Both the position numbers and the translations under genes were made by a program. A stretch of 64,000 bases of DNA, from assembly GCA_934091055.1 (NCBI GenBank), contig CAKOKN010000002.1, forward strand, positions 1 to 64,000, in the 5' to 3' direction. Positions 44,095 to 53,836 of this stretch are shown here, in pieces. This stretch comes from an uncultured Bacilli bacterium (lineage in GTDB: Bacteria; Bacillota_I; Bacilli_A; RF39; UBA660). A model generated the notes under the pieces. The model worked only from the letters and a program-made list of their open reading frames with translations, searched no databases and was not told the origin of the DNA. Position 1 is the first letter of the stretch, and every line of letters starts with the position of its first letter.

Positions 44095-44122
44095 TGTCCA
44101 CACAACCAAAATTATGTGGACA
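44095..44122 (-). terminator. Inverted repeat 3' of secA
   Basis: TGTCCACA and TGTGGACA pair with a 12-base spacer and are followed on the minus strand by TTTTG. Probably a weak secA terminator, or a regulator site for the GNAT gene. Confidence 0.45.
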
Positions 44123-44203
44123 AATTGTAATCTTTTCTTCATTATTAAATCGTTTTTTGTAATTCAAAATTTTGAAATCATTTGTTTTATAACGAATTGT
44201 AAA

Positions 44204-46702
44204 TTATTTACCACAGCATTGTTTATACTTCTTTCCACTGCCACATGGACAAGGATCATTTCTACCAACCTTAGTACTCTTCTTTTGTACCTTAGTGTGG
44301 TCTTTACTATCGTTAGTAATAGCATTCTTAACAACCTGTTTTCTTTCAATATTCTGTCTTATCTCAGACTTCAATAAATAAATACTAATATCTCTATTAA
44401 TTCTAGCAAGCATTTCATCAAATAGTTGGTAACCTTCCATAGTATATGCCTGAAGTGGACTAGTATTAGCATAACCTCTAAGACCAATACCATCTCTTAA
44501 ATGACTCATCGTAGAAATATGTTCCATCCAATAATTATCAATAACTCTAAGAGAAATAGCTTTTTCAAATTCATCTCTAACTTCCTCAGGAATATCTTCT
44601 AATTTCTCTTCATAATCCTTAACAGCATTATTATAGATAATATCAATTACCTCCTCAGGATGCCTATTATTAATTTCTGCTAGAGTAATTCTATATTTTC
44701 TAAGTAAATTCTCATTAACAGCCTCAAGTATTTCACTATAATCATTTTCCTTAAGTTTATTATTATCCACTAAATGTGAATTAACAATATCACTAATGTA
44801 ATTTTTAAATCCTTGAAGAACAGACTCATGTATAGAATCATTATCAAGTATTTCATTTCTCTTGCCATAAATAATTTCTCTTTGATTATTCATAACATCA
44901 TCATAGTTAAGAAGTTGTTTTCTAATATCAAAGTTATTACCCTCAACCTTTGTTTGAGCAGACTCAACAGTTTTAGAGAACATTTTATTTTGGATAGCTT
45001 GTTCTCCAGTAAATCCTAAGTTTTCCAACATACCTCTATATCTATCTGAACCAAATCTAACCATCAAATCATCTTCAAATGATACATAAAATTGAGTAAA
45101 TCCAGGATCTCCTTGTCTTCCACTTCTACCTCTTAACTGATTATCAATTCTTCTAGATTCGTGTCTTTCACTACCGATAACACACAAACCACCAAGTTCT
45201 TTAACACCTTCACCAAGTTTGATATCAGTACCACGACCAGCCATATTAGTGGCAATGGTAACAGAGCCTTTTTCTCCAGCTTTAGCAATAATTTCAGCCT
45301 CTCTTGCGTGGTTCTTAGCATTTAGTACCTCGTGGGGAATTTTCTTTTTAGTAAGCATCTTACTAAGTAATTCTGAAGTTTCAATAGCAATAGTACCAAC
45401 AAGTACTGGTTGTCCTAATTTATGTCTTCTTTCTATTTCTTTTACAATAGCAGAATACTTTCCTGCTTTACCAGGATATAATAAGTCTGTAGCATCCTCT
45501 CTAATAACAGGTTTATTTGTAGGAATTTGAATAACAAACATATTATAAATATTTCTAAATTCCTCTTCTTCTGTTTTAGCAGTACCAGTCATACCAGCAA
45601 TTTTATTATACATTCTAAAGTAGTTTTGGAAAGTAATTGTAGCCAAAGTTTTAGTCTCTTGTTGAATTTTAACACCTTCTTTAGCCTCAATAGCTTGATG
45701 AAGTCCATCTGAGAAAGCTCTACCTTTCATAAGTCTACCAGTAAATTGGTCTACGATAACAACTTCACCATCTTGTACAACATAATCAACATCTAAACTC
45801 ATAGTATAATTAGCTTTAAGTGCTTGATTAATATGATGTACTAAAGAAGTATTATTAATATCATATAAATTATCTAAATGAAATCTCTCTTCTGCCTTTC
45901 TACTGCCTTCTTCAGTAAGACTGACAGCTTTAGTTTTTTCATCCATAATATAGTCCTCATTTTCATTTAAACTTTTGACAAATCTATCAGCATCCATATA
46001 TAGATTAGCGGATTGCATAACTCCACCAGATATAATAAGAGGAGTTCTAGCTTCATCTATTAGAATAGAGTCAACCTCATCGACAATGCAGTAGTTAAGA
46101 GGTCTTTGTACTCTATTTTCTTTTTTGACAACCATATTATCTCTTAAATAGTCAAAACCAAGTTCGTTATTAGTACTATATAAAATATCACAATTATAAG
46201 CTTCTTGTTTTTCTTTGAAAGATAACTCTCTTAAATTAAGTCCAACAGTAAGACCTAGAAATCTAAATATACTACCCATCCACTCAGAGTCTCTGGTAGA
46301 CAAGAATTCATTAACTGTAACTATATGAACACCTTTACCTGTTAGAGCGTTTAAATAAGCAGGAAGTACACAAGTAAGTGTTTTACCTTCACCAGTTTTC
46401 ATCTCTGCAATATTACCATAGTGAATAGCAAGACCACCTAGTAATTGGCAATAGAAAGGCTTCATACCTACACATCTATAAGCTGCTTCTCTAGCAACAG
46501 CAAAAGCTTCAACTAATATATCTTCAAGAGTTTCTCCTTCTTCTAATCTTTTCTTAAATTTATCAGTATAACTAGCAAGTTTTTTATCAGATAATTTACT
46601 CATTTCTTCATCTAATGCATCTATTTGATCTGCTAGTTTACTAAATCTATATAACTCTTTATACTCATTATCAAATAATTTCTTAAGTGTTTTAAACATC
46701 AA
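44204..46702 (-). CDS. secA: Preprotein translocase ATPase SecA
   Basis: SecA powers protein export through SecYEG. The 832 residues are complete. Walker A is [10 protein letters not shown], Walker [32 protein letters not shown] and [21 protein letters not shown] (quoted in part) belong to NBD2; the C-terminal zinc motif [13 protein letters not shown] contacts SecB or ribosomes. It starts at 46702 behind AGGAGATGA. Monocistronic between hairpin array G and an inverted repeat. Confidence 0.98.
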   Translation of the reverse strand: MMFKTLKKLFDNEYKELYRFSKLADQIDALDEEMSKLSDKKLASYTDKFKKRLEEGETLEDILVEAFAVAREAAYRCVGMKPFYCQLLGGLAIHYGNIAEMKTGEGKTLTCVLPAYLNALTGKGVHIVTVNEFLSTRDSEWMGSIFRFLGLTVGLNLRELSFKEKQEAYNCDILYSTNNELGFDYLRDNMVVKKENRVQRPLNYCIVDEVDSILIDEARTPLIISGGVMQSANLYMDADRFVKSLNENEDYIMDEKTKAVSLTEEGSRKAEERFHLDNLYDINNTSLVHHINQALKANYTMSLDVDYVVQDGEVVIVDQFTGRLMKGRAFSDGLHQAIEAKEGVKIQQETKTLATITFQNYFRMYNKIAGMTGTAKTEEEEFRNIYNMFVIQIPTNKPVIREDATDLLYPGKAGKYSAIVKEIERRHKLGQPVLVGTIAIETSELLSKMLTKKKIPHEVLNAKNHAREAEIIAKAGEKGSVTIATNMAGRGTDIKLGEGVKELGGLCVIGSERHESRRIDNQLRGRSGRQGDPGFTQFYVSFEDDLMVRFGSDRYRGMLENLGFTGEQAIQNKMFSKTVESAQTKVEGNNFDIRKQLLNYDDVMNNQREIIYGKRNEILDNDSIHESVLQGFKNYISDIVNSHLVDNNKLKENDYSEILEAVNENLLRKYRITLAEINNRHPEEVIDIIYNNAVKDYEEKLEDIPEEVRDEFEKAISLRVIDNYWMEHISTMSHLRDGIGLRGYANTSPLQAYTMEGYQLFDEMLARINRDISIYLLKSEIRQNIERKQVVKNAITNDSKDHTKVQKKSTKVGRNDPCPCGSGKKYKQCCGK

Positions 46703-46788
46703 ATCATCTCCTAGATAATATTTTACTATATTTTAACTAAAAAAACTAGTAAATATTTAATATTTACCATATTTTATTATAGTTTCAC

Positions 46789-46867
46789 TTCGTGTCTATA
46801 GTCACTCAGTGTTTTTTGAAGCCAAAGGTCTTCAAAAAAGAGTTTTAAAGCCTAAGGTCTTTAAAAC
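46789..46867 (+). repeat. Hairpin array G (three modules)
   Basis: Unit 1 is TTC-GTG-TCTATAGT-CAC-TCAGTG (46789-46811), where the GAG/CTC pair of other arrays has become GTG/CAC. Module 2 pairs TTTTTTGAAG with CTTCAAAAAA around CCAAAGGT (46812-46839); module 3 pairs GTTTTAAAG with CTTTAAAAC around CCTAAGGT (46842-46867). It lies upstream of secA. Confidence 0.88.
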
Positions 46868-46989
46868 TTTAAAGTTATTAATGGTCATTATTACTAAAAA
46901 ACAAGTCATAATGTGAAGTCGCAGTATAAATATAGACACAAAAAAACAAGTCTACATTTTTTTGTTATAATAAAATTGAAGGTAAAAAT

Positions 46990-47133
46990 ATGACAAGAAT
47001 AAGAAAAGAACCAAATAGATATTGGTCAAAAGAAGAAAAGATAAAAATAATTAATGAAGTATTATTAAATTATAAAATCAATCTATCAACAGCCATTGTG
47101 GATAGACTAATACCCAAATTAATTCATATATGA
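46990..47133 (+). pseudogene. Remnant of an IS3-type transposase OrfA
   Basis: A 47-codon frame with a GAAGGT site starts MTRIRKEPNRYWSKEEKIKI and continues INEVLLN, matching the N-terminal HTH of IS3-family OrfA proteins (KEPNRYWTKEEKLxII as I recall it). It then drifts into unrelated sequence and stops at TGA. No second ORF or integrase core is nearby. An imperfect inverted repeat TAGAC...GTCTA lies at ~46935-46957. Probably a decayed insertion element next to an accessory module. Confidence 0.5.
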
Positions 47134-47173
47134 TATAATAATAATATAAACTATTAGAAAGGAAGTAAACACT

Positions 47174-48070
47174 ATGAACATAAACTTAGAACTATATAAA
47201 ACTTTTTATTATGTGGCTAAAAATGGTAATATAACAAGAGCGGCTAATGAAATGATGATAAGTCAGCCAGCAATAAGTAAAAGTATTAAGACATTAGAAA
47301 ATCAAATGGAAGTTAAACTTTTTGTTAGAAAAAGAGAAGGCGTAATATTAACTGATGTGGGAGAAACCTTATATAAGAAAATAAAAGAAGCAATGGAATT
47401 AATTGAGTCTGCTGAAAATGACATAAAAGCTTTAACAAGTATGGAAATGGGAGTTATCAATATAGGAGCTAGTAAGACCATTTTACATGAATATTTAATG
47501 CCATATATAAAAAAATTTCACAAACAATATCCTAAGATAAATATTAGAATTTTTACGGATAAGACGGAAGAACTTATAAAAAAATCAAAGATTGGTTTAA
47601 TTGATATAATATTCACAAATATGCCATACACTATTCCAAAAGAATTTAAAATATATAAATTAATGGAACTGCACGATTGCTTCGTGGCCAACGAAAATTT
47701 TAATTATCTAAAAGATAGAAAATTAAAACCAAGTGATTTAGAAAAACTACCATTATTAGTATTAACAAAGGGAGCTACGACTAGGATAAGACTAGATGAA
47801 TATTGTACTGAAAATAAAATAACAATACATCCAGAAATGGAGTTTGGTAGTAATACACTTATAAAAGAATTTACTGAAGCAGGTTTTGGAATAGGAATGC
47901 TAACATATGAACACGTAAAAAAAGAATTAGATGATGGTACTCTATTTAAATTGAATATAGAAATACCACTTAAAGAAAAATATTTAGCGATGATCAACAA
48001 TCCAGAAAATAGAAGTTTAATAACCAAAAACTTTATAAATTATATAAAAGACAACACTAGTAATAGCTAA
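47174..48070 (+). CDS. LysR-family transcriptional regulator
   Basis: A 298-residue LTTR. The winged HTH is at residues 1-60 (LYKTFYYVAKNGNITRAANEM, then SQPAISKSIKTLENQM). The effector domain (~90-290) shows INIGASKTILHEYLMPYIKKF and FGIGMLTYEHV. The start at 47174 follows AAAGGAAG. LTTRs usually control a divergent neighbour; upstream are the IS remnant and secA, while the convergent gene overlaps its 3' end by 4 bases. The regulated genes are not evident. Confidence 0.93.
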   Translation: MNINLELYKTFYYVAKNGNITRAANEMMISQPAISKSIKTLENQMEVKLFVRKREGVILTDVGETLYKKIKEAMELIESAENDIKALTSMEMGVINIGASKTILHEYLMPYIKKFHKQYPKINIRIFTDKTEELIKKSKIGLIDIIFTNMPYTIPKEFKIYKLMELHDCFVANENFNYLKDRKLKPSDLEKLPLLVLTKGATTRIRLDEYCTENKITIHPEMEFGSNTLIKEFTEAGFGIGMLTYEHVKKELDDGTLFKLNIEIPLKEKYLAMINNPENRSLITKNFINYIKDNTSNS

Positions 48071-49875
48071 TGTTGTCTTTTACCTTTTTTAATATTATTT
48101 TCCTCAATTTCATAAATAGAAGCATTCACAAATCTATGAAGTTCAATTAAATATCTAATTGTAGAGGCGTAATCTATATAATCATCATAATTTAATGATC
48201 CATCATTGCTTTTTGATAAAGTCAAATCTAAATTATCATCAAATACAGTGTTATATATTTCAGCAAATTTTTTATTTATATAAGTTTTAATGTTTTTAAT
48301 ATTTGCAATGTTGTCGCGAATGTTAATAGTAAAAACTTTATTTACCTTACCAATAGATATTTTAAATTCACCACTAATAGATATATTAGAATCATCGATA
48401 ATACTAAAACTAAAATTATATGGTTCGCTGTTATAGTGTTTGTCTTTTTGGTCAATTAATTTTTGGAAGTCCCTTTTAGATATAGAATAAAAGGTATTTA
48501 AAACGTTTACAATATTATTATCAATAGTAGCAGCATTTTTCATAATTACAAGAATATTATAAATAAAATCTTCATAATTAATATTTGAAGTTAATATTAA
48601 ATTAATTAAATATTTTGGTAATTTTCTTTGAAAATCATCACTAGCATAACCTCCATTTAGATGACTAGTATTTAGAATATCCATAATGTTTTTTTGAAAA
48701 ATCTTGTTACTATTACTTCGAGCATTTTTAATTTGAAATGTTACTTTTTTTAAGCCATCAATAAGAGTTTCATTAGGAGTTCCATCAAAATTAGTATATC
48801 TATCATCAAAGTCATATATTATACCATTATTATTACTATCAGCAAGTTGTTCTTTTCTTTTCTCTTGCATTTGATCTTGAGAGACAATGGTACTTCTTGA
48901 ATCTATAAATGTAACATTTGTAGTAAATGTTGTTTGAACTTTAGTTAAATTAGAGTTAGAAACATTTATATAATTTTTTAAATCTACGCTATTTAGTGCT
49001 ACTATAGAATATAAACGATAGCATCCTAGTGTATCATCAAATATGGAAATAAGACCTAAATATCCATCAGTATTAGGAATATTTACAAGACTCATAATCT
49101 TTTTTTTAGATTGGTTGCAGACATATGTTAAAGTTTCAGTAGCACGTGAAGGAACTAAGCCACTTCCAATATTAATACTACTTAAAAGTAATTCTAAACA
49201 AGATCTCTTATAACCAATTTTATCAGTGTTATCTTTGTTTTCAAAAGAACTGTTTTGACTAATATCTATAAATAAATTATCAAACCAAGTTTGTTTAAAA
49301 TTGCTATCAGTTAACATTGCAACAATTAAGTCAAAATAATTATTATAGTTAACATTGTTGCTAGCTAAATAATTAGTCATCTCAGTATTTAAACTATTTC
49401 TAATACTGCTCACACTAGGTAATCCAAATAAATGAGGAATATTTTGCCTATCAATATAAATTCTGTAAGAATTTTCAGTTTGTGTAACAGTTAAGTAGTG
49501 TTCACTATATCTATCAACTGTGGTTTTAGCAGTTCTAAAATCATCTCTAATGGCCCTTTTTGCCAAAATAGGTTCTAAACTAGTATCAGATTTTTCAAGA
49601 ACTTTTTTTCTAGTGTTTTCTCTATTTTGCATTGAAAATGAAGATAATATAGAAATATTAGGATCCGCTCCCTTGCTTTTAGTATCATCTTCACCAAGTA
49701 AGTTATCTGAATTTAAGCCAGTAGCATTTTGTGAAGTGTTTTTTGCATAGTTATTGACGGTTAAAGGAGTATAGGTGGTTATTATTCCAAGGCTCATTAA
49801 AATTTCTAGCGAAGACATATCGGGAATATTATTATACCTTATTTGAAATTTATTAATGGAACTAATCGAAGACAT
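48067..49875 (-). CDS. Large unrecognised protein, possible PBECR-type nuclease domain
   Basis: A 602-residue soluble protein without signal peptide or clear membrane helix. Around residues 130-165, SYRIYIDRQNIPHLFGLP resembles the [F/I]PHLxGL core of phage-associated PBECR nuclease domains; this is a memory-based resemblance only. The N-terminal ~100 residues are Ser/Asn-rich and probably disordered. The C-terminal ~130 residues alternate beta strands (FSFSIIDDSNISISGEFKIS). It starts 3 bases after the 336-residue gene's stop, whose last codons supply its AAGGAGAG site, so the two are coupled. Basic C-terminal tail KKGKRQH. Confidence 0.55.
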   Translation of the reverse strand: MSSISSINKFQIRYNNIPDMSSLEILMSLGIITTYTPLTVNNYAKNTSQNATGLNSDNLLGEDDTKSKGADPNISILSSFSMQNRENTRKKVLEKSDTSLEPILAKRAIRDDFRTAKTTVDRYSEHYLTVTQTENSYRIYIDRQNIPHLFGLPSVSSIRNSLNTEMTNYLASNNVNYNNYFDLIVAMLTDSNFKQTWFDNLFIDISQNSSFENKDNTDKIGYKRSCLELLLSSINIGSGLVPSRATETLTYVCNQSKKKIMSLVNIPNTDGYLGLISIFDDTLGCYRLYSIVALNSVDLKNYINVSNSNLTKVQTTFTTNVTFIDSRSTIVSQDQMQEKRKEQLADSNNNGIIYDFDDRYTNFDGTPNETLIDGLKKVTFQIKNARSNSNKIFQKNIMDILNTSHLNGGYASDDFQRKLPKYLINLILTSNINYEDFIYNILVIMKNAATIDNNIVNVLNTFYSISKRDFQKLIDQKDKHYNSEPYNFSFSIIDDSNISISGEFKISIGKVNKVFTINIRDNIANIKNIKTYINKKFAEIYNTVFDDNLDLTLSKSNDGSLNYDDYIDYASTIRYLIELHRFVNASIYEIEENNIKKGKRQH

Positions 49876-49878
49876 ACA

Positions 49879-50889
49879 TTATGCTCTCCTTTGCTTTTTA
49901 GGCTGAGGCTCACCAGAAAGTATTTCTTTTTCTTTTTTTGTCATTAATTCAGATAAATCAACTTCTTTTTTAATACTTTTTGTATTCATAATAAAGCTGT
50001 TAATATAAACATCATTATTTTCTTCAAAATTTATTTTAAAGTCTTCTTTGACATTCATATTTAAAAAAGATATAACTTCATTCATCATCAAGAATAATTT
50101 ATTTCTATTCATATCATTAGCATTACCCCAAAAGGTAACTATAACCTTATTGTTAGTACCGCCTAATGTTTCTAACAAGTATAATAGTGTTGTTACAGAA
50201 TATGGGTTTTGAATAAGAAAAGTTTTACCATCATCTATTTTTTCTACATTATCTTTAGTTACCTTAAATAACATCTTATCTTTCTTATATAGAATAGAAT
50301 TATCCTCTCCGAGAGTACTTGCATATGGTGAAATAAGATTTTTTCTTTCTTTATCAGCAGCATCTAATTTTCCTTTATATAACTCTATTACATCATCATT
50401 TTTTGGATCTATGCCCATCTTTAATAAATGGTCAACATATATATCGATCATATTGTAATTGATTAAAGTCCATTGTTTAAAGTTATTATCTGAAGAAAAC
50501 AAAGTATTGGAGTTGCTTATGTTATTATCAATAATATATTTTACAACATTTGATGGATCATAACCTAACTTATTACAATAAAGAATATATAATTCTAAAG
50601 CGTATTCCATTGTATTACTGATTTTATAATCACCAAGTCTATTTAATTTATAATCATTATTATATATATCATACTTACTTGTGTCTAAATTATGTTTATC
50701 ATTAATTATGTTTTTACTTGTTTCTGTGTAATCACCAGGATCTATAATATTATTTATATTGTAATCATCATTCATATTATTACTTGAATTATAATTACCT
50801 ATATTTGTGTCTTCATCTTTAATTTTTCTATTAACATTAGCCCAATTGTTTTCTTGCGATATTTTGTAATTTATTGAATTTCTTTCCAT
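49879..50889 (-). CDS. Unrecognised Asn-rich protein, first gene of a two-gene operon
   Basis: A 336-residue soluble protein. Residues ~1-95 are of low complexity (Asn, Asp, Tyr; likely disordered). From ~97 on it looks globular, with a helical part (NTMEYALELYILYCNKLGY) and an alpha/beta part (DDGKTFLIQNPYSVTTLLYL, VIVTFWGNA). It ends basic, QPKKQRRA. A good AAGGAGAGTGA precedes ATG 50889. The promoter region contains AAATACATATT motifs shared with the divergent genes at 51176 and 51478. No function assigned. Confidence 0.55.
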   Translation of the reverse strand: MERNSINYKISQENNWANVNRKIKDEDTNIGNYNSSNNMNDDYNINNIIDPGDYTETSKNIINDKHNLDTSKYDIYNNDYKLNRLGDYKISNTMEYALELYILYCNKLGYDPSNVVKYIIDNNISNSNTLFSSDNNFKQWTLINYNMIDIYVDHLLKMGIDPKNDDVIELYKGKLDAADKERKNLISPYASTLGEDNSILYKKDKMLFKVTKDNVEKIDDGKTFLIQNPYSVTTLLYLLETLGGTNNKVIVTFWGNANDMNRNKLFLMMNEVISFLNMNVKEDFKINFEENNDVYINSFIMNTKSIKKEVDLSELMTKKEKEILSGEPQPKKQRRA

Positions 50890-50962
50890 AATTTTAAATC
50901 ACTCTCCTTCTTTGAAAATAACTAAATCTAGATAAAAATATTATATCATACAAATTAAATAG

Positions 50963-51120
50963 TTAAAATACATATTAATTATGCAAGATATAACTTTATG
51001 TTATGGTAAATACATATTAATATATATAATTCATTATACCAAAAAAGAATTATAATATCAATATCAGTAAAAGCCTTATATAACTAAAAGTTATAATTAA
51101 AATAACAAATATGTATTTTA
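50963..51120. promoter_or_regulatory. Divergent control region with three AAATACATATT motifs
   Basis: TAAAATACATATTAA (from 50965), TAAATACATATTAAT (51007-51021) and the inverted AAATATGTATTTTA (51107-51120) lie between the divergent starts at 50889 and 51176. Shared motifs suggest one regulator controls both sides. The remainder of 50890-51175 is AT-rich with no coding frame. Confidence 0.55.
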
Positions 51121-51175
51121 CTTATATAATATACAATGATATAATACAAACTGATTTTCAGAAAGGAGGAAATTT

Positions 51176-51394
51176 ATGGGCAATTTAAATAATAAAAACA
51201 AAGAAGTATTAACAGATGCAGAAATAATAAAAATCATTAAGGTTCTATTGGAAATGTTAGAATATAGAAGAAGATTAGAAATAGAATATCCAAATATAAT
51301 TTCAACCAGTGAACTAGATAAATACAAAAATAATATAAACAATGATGATAAGTACACAAAAATTAAAAAGAATAATTATATAAGTTATAAATAA
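51176..51394 (+). CDS. Small helical protein, unknown
   Basis: 72 residues, with one of the strongest ribosome sites of the window (AGAAAGGAGG, 51161-51170). The sequence is charged and helical (LTDAEIIKIIKVLLEMLEYRRRL in part) and has no Cys or membrane segment. It is followed after ~80 bases by the 196-residue gene on the same strand. An antitoxin-like or adaptor role is possible by size and position only. Confidence 0.6.
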   Translation: MGNLNNKNKEVLTDAEIIKIIKVLLEMLEYRRRLEIEYPNIISTSELDKYKNNINNDDKYTKIKKNNYISYK

Positions 51395-51477
51395 TAGAGG
51401 ATAAAGATGAAAGAAATTAAAAAATTATATTTGTGTTTATGATGAAAAGCCACGAATAAAAAGGAAGAAGGTATAAA

Positions 51478-52068
51478 ATGAGAAAAGAAGAATTAATAAA
51501 GCTTAAAGAAAAATTAGAAATGGAAAAAAGAAATCAAAGTAAATACGTTTTAGTTGATGATACAGGAATTTCAGGAGATAATCACTTTACATTAGAAGAA
51601 ATTAAAAAAAGAAATGATGAAAAAGAGCTTGTCAAAAATATAGAAAAATTATTTGAAGAATTAATACATCATTATTCTGATTTGGATATAGCATATGACT
51701 CCATAAACTTGTTAATAAGTTATGCCTTATTTTATAAAAAATATGATTATTTAAAAAAAGAAAGTTATCCAGAAAATTTTAAACCACTATATGATTATAT
51801 CTGTTTAAGAATAAGTTACTTTTATTGTTCTGAAAGAGAAAAAGAATATGAAGAGGATCCAACAGACATATTAGTTAAATATGATAAGGAATATATTATG
51901 ACTTTAAGTAGTTTTAAGAGAACTCTAGTAGAAAGAGGTTTTGACATATCATTAATACATGATTTTAAAGAGGTTGAAGAGTATATATCAAATGAAGAAA
52001 TACTATGTGCTAAATTACCGATTAATTTTTCCAGTACTAATTCAAAAACAAAAAAATATGTGAGATAA
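51478..52068 (+). CDS. Unrecognised charged protein
   Basis: 196 residues, Glu/Lys-rich and helical, no signal or membrane segment. Segments such as VLVDDTGISGDNHFTLEEIKK and LIHHYSDLDIAYDSINLLIS are not matched to any family I know. The ribosome site is GGAAGAAGG. It is the second gene of the rightward arm of the divergent 48.1-52.1 kb module. Confidence 0.6.
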   Translation: MRKEELIKLKEKLEMEKRNQSKYVLVDDTGISGDNHFTLEEIKKRNDEKELVKNIEKLFEELIHHYSDLDIAYDSINLLISYALFYKKYDYLKKESYPENFKPLYDYICLRISYFYCSEREKEYEEDPTDILVKYDKEYIMTLSSFKRTLVERGFDISLIHDFKEVEEYISNEEILCAKLPINFSSTNSKTKKYVR

Positions 52069-52091
52069 AACGAAACTCACATATTTTTCTA

Positions 52092-52156
52092 TATCAACAG
52101 CTTCTGTGGATACATAAACTCTCAAAGAAAAAGTATCAACAATTCCTGTTGATACT
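52092..52156. repeat. Two DnaA-box-like palindromes 3' of hpf
   Basis: TATCAACAG-ctt-CTGTGGATA (52092-52112, one mismatch) and AGTATCAACA-attcc-TGTTGATACT (52132-52156, perfect 10-bp arms). Their core equals that at 28426-28446. The half-sites TATCCACAG and TATCAACA resemble DnaA boxes. No T-run follows, so a terminator is less likely. Confidence 0.6.
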
Positions 52157-52162
52157 CTAATA

Positions 52163-52690
52163 TTATTTAGTTTCAATTAAACCATAGTCGCCATCTTTTC
52201 TCTTATAAAGTACACATACCTTATCAGTATCCATATCTTTATATACAAAGAAAGAGTGCCCTAATAGTTCCATTTCAAGTATAGCCTCTTCTTCATCCAT
52301 AGGCTTCATTTCTATATTTTTCCTTTTAACTACTTTTTCTTTAGATTCTTCATCTTCAAGAATTTCATAGTCAAAGTTGAATTCTTTAACATTCTCTTTA
52401 ACATTTCTATTTAATCTTGTTTTATTCTTTCTGATTTGTCTTTCTAGCTTGTCTGTAACTAAGTCAATAGCGGCATATAAATCATCATTTTCTTCCTCAC
52501 TTCTAAGAATAAACTTACTAGTAGGAATAGTTACCTCTACTATTTGATTATTGCCTCTAACTCTAGCAAGTACATTAGCAGTAATATCATCATCCTTAAA
52601 ATATTTTTCAAGTCTTCCTAATTTAGATTCAGTGTAGTCTTTAATGGCGTCTGTAATCACCATTCTATCACCACGAATATTGTATTTCAT
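52163..52690 (-). CDS. hpf: Ribosome hibernation promoting factor, long form
   Basis: Long HPF dimerises 70S ribosomes into 100S particles in stationary phase. ~175 residues: N-terminal domain (~1-100, MKYNIRGDRMVITDAIKDYT...) binding the 30S decoding region, a linker, and the C-terminal dimerisation domain with MDEEEAILEMELLGHSFFVY and VLYKRKDGDYGLIE. The start is ATG 52690, 9 bases from AAAGGA; two earlier in-frame ATGs sit on the site. Confidence 0.95.
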   Translation of the reverse strand: MKYNIRGDRMVITDAIKDYTESKLGRLEKYFKDDDITANVLARVRGNNQIVEVTIPTSKFILRSEEENDDLYAAIDLVTDKLERQIRKNKTRLNRNVKENVKEFNFDYEILEDEESKEKVVKRKNIEMKPMDEEEAILEMELLGHSFFVYKDMDTDKVCVLYKRKDGDYGLIETK

Positions 52691-52775
52691 ATACATCATC
52701 CTTTCTAACTATAGTATAACAAATTACTAATAAAAATTAAATAGAATTAAGTAAAATAACATAATTTAACATAAT

Positions 52776-53690
52776 TTACTTCCAAAGATTATAATTATAT
52801 TCACCATTATCTACTAGATTTTTAATGGCACTTCTAACTGAAGGAGTATCCTCTTTATAAGTAACTCCATACCAACTAGCAGTAGTATTAATAACTTTAG
52901 TAGTTACTTTATTTTCCTGAATTAGTTTTTCTAAAACATCTGGAATTAAGTATTCACTAGTTAAAAGATTATCTTTATTCTCTTCGAGGAATATAGGGAA
53001 TCTATCTTCTATATGTTTAAATATACTAGGAGTAAATAATAAGAAATTCATACTTACTGTGGCATTGTCATCAACATTAAATTCTCCTCTTCCATCTAAA
53101 GGTTTAGCAACAATGACATTATTAACTCTCTCAACTTTACTTTCTATAATTGATTTTAAATAATCATTTTCATCTACTTCACATACACCTCTTTTAACAG
53201 AACCATTCTCAGTTAATGTATTAGATACCATATAACCAATCATTCCATAATTATTAGAGTTACTATCAACATTAACTAAAAAGTTATATGCTTTAATAAA
53301 TGCATCTCTTCCATAAAAATCATCAGCATTAATCATAGCAAATGGTTCATTCACTACATCTTTGCAGCAAAGTACTGCGTGAGCAGTTCCTAAAGGTTTT
53401 GTTCTATCACTAGGTAGTTCATATCCTATAGGTAAGTTATTTAATTCCTGAAAGGCATATTCTACCTTAATGTGAGGCTCTACTCTTGCTCCTATTGTTT
53501 CTTTAAATAAATCATAATTCTCTCTCTTTATTAAGAATACTATTTTGTTAAAACCAGCCTTAATAGCGTCATAAACGGAATAGTCAATAATAAACTCATC
53601 ACTAGGACCCATAGGTTCAATTTGTTTAAGACCTCCAAAACGACTACCCATACCAGCAGCCAAAATAACTAAAGTAATATCTTTTTTCAT
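52776..53690 (-). CDS. NDP-sugar pyrophosphorylase-type nucleotidyltransferase
   Basis: A 304-residue nucleotidyltransferase. The N-terminal signature LAAGMGSRFGGLKQIEPMGP (GxGxRx...K) binds the nucleotide; KPLGTAHAVL and INADDFYG supply the metal-binding Asp. Members couple NTP to sugar-phosphates or phosphocholine. It fits GalU/RmlA-like enzymes for wall or capsule precursors but does not match either closely, so no symbol is given. AAGGAGGAAAG precedes ATG 53690. Stands alone. Confidence 0.85.
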   Translation of the reverse strand: MKKDITLVILAAGMGSRFGGLKQIEPMGPSDEFIIDYSVYDAIKAGFNKIVFLIKRENYDLFKETIGARVEPHIKVEYAFQELNNLPIGYELPSDRTKPLGTAHAVLCCKDVVNEPFAMINADDFYGRDAFIKAYNFLVNVDSNSNNYGMIGYMVSNTLTENGSVKRGVCEVDENDYLKSIIESKVERVNNVIVAKPLDGRGEFNVDDNATVSMNFLLFTPSIFKHIEDRFPIFLEENKDNLLTSEYLIPDVLEKLIQENKVTTKVINTTASWYGVTYKEDTPSVRSAIKNLVDNGEYNYNLWK

Positions 53691-53836
53691 CTTTCCTCCT
53701 TAAAGCAATAAATTTATGTTTACTTTTTGCTTATAGCAAATTAAAACATACTACTTTCAACTTGATTATATCAAAGAAAAATTAAAAAGTTAACCCTTTT
53801 TGTTTAAAAAACTAAAAAAAGTAACATTATATAAAA

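Noticed and set aside
47174..48070. LysR regulator as CidR/AlsR or another named family member
   Set aside because: No diagnostic motif or target gene context supports a specific name.
51407..51475. A very short frame MKEIKKLYLCL and an overlapping frame ending DEKPRIKRKKV between the 72- and 196-residue genes
   Set aside because: The first is only 11 codons and the second has no start codon; a frameshifted remnant is possible but cannot be supported.
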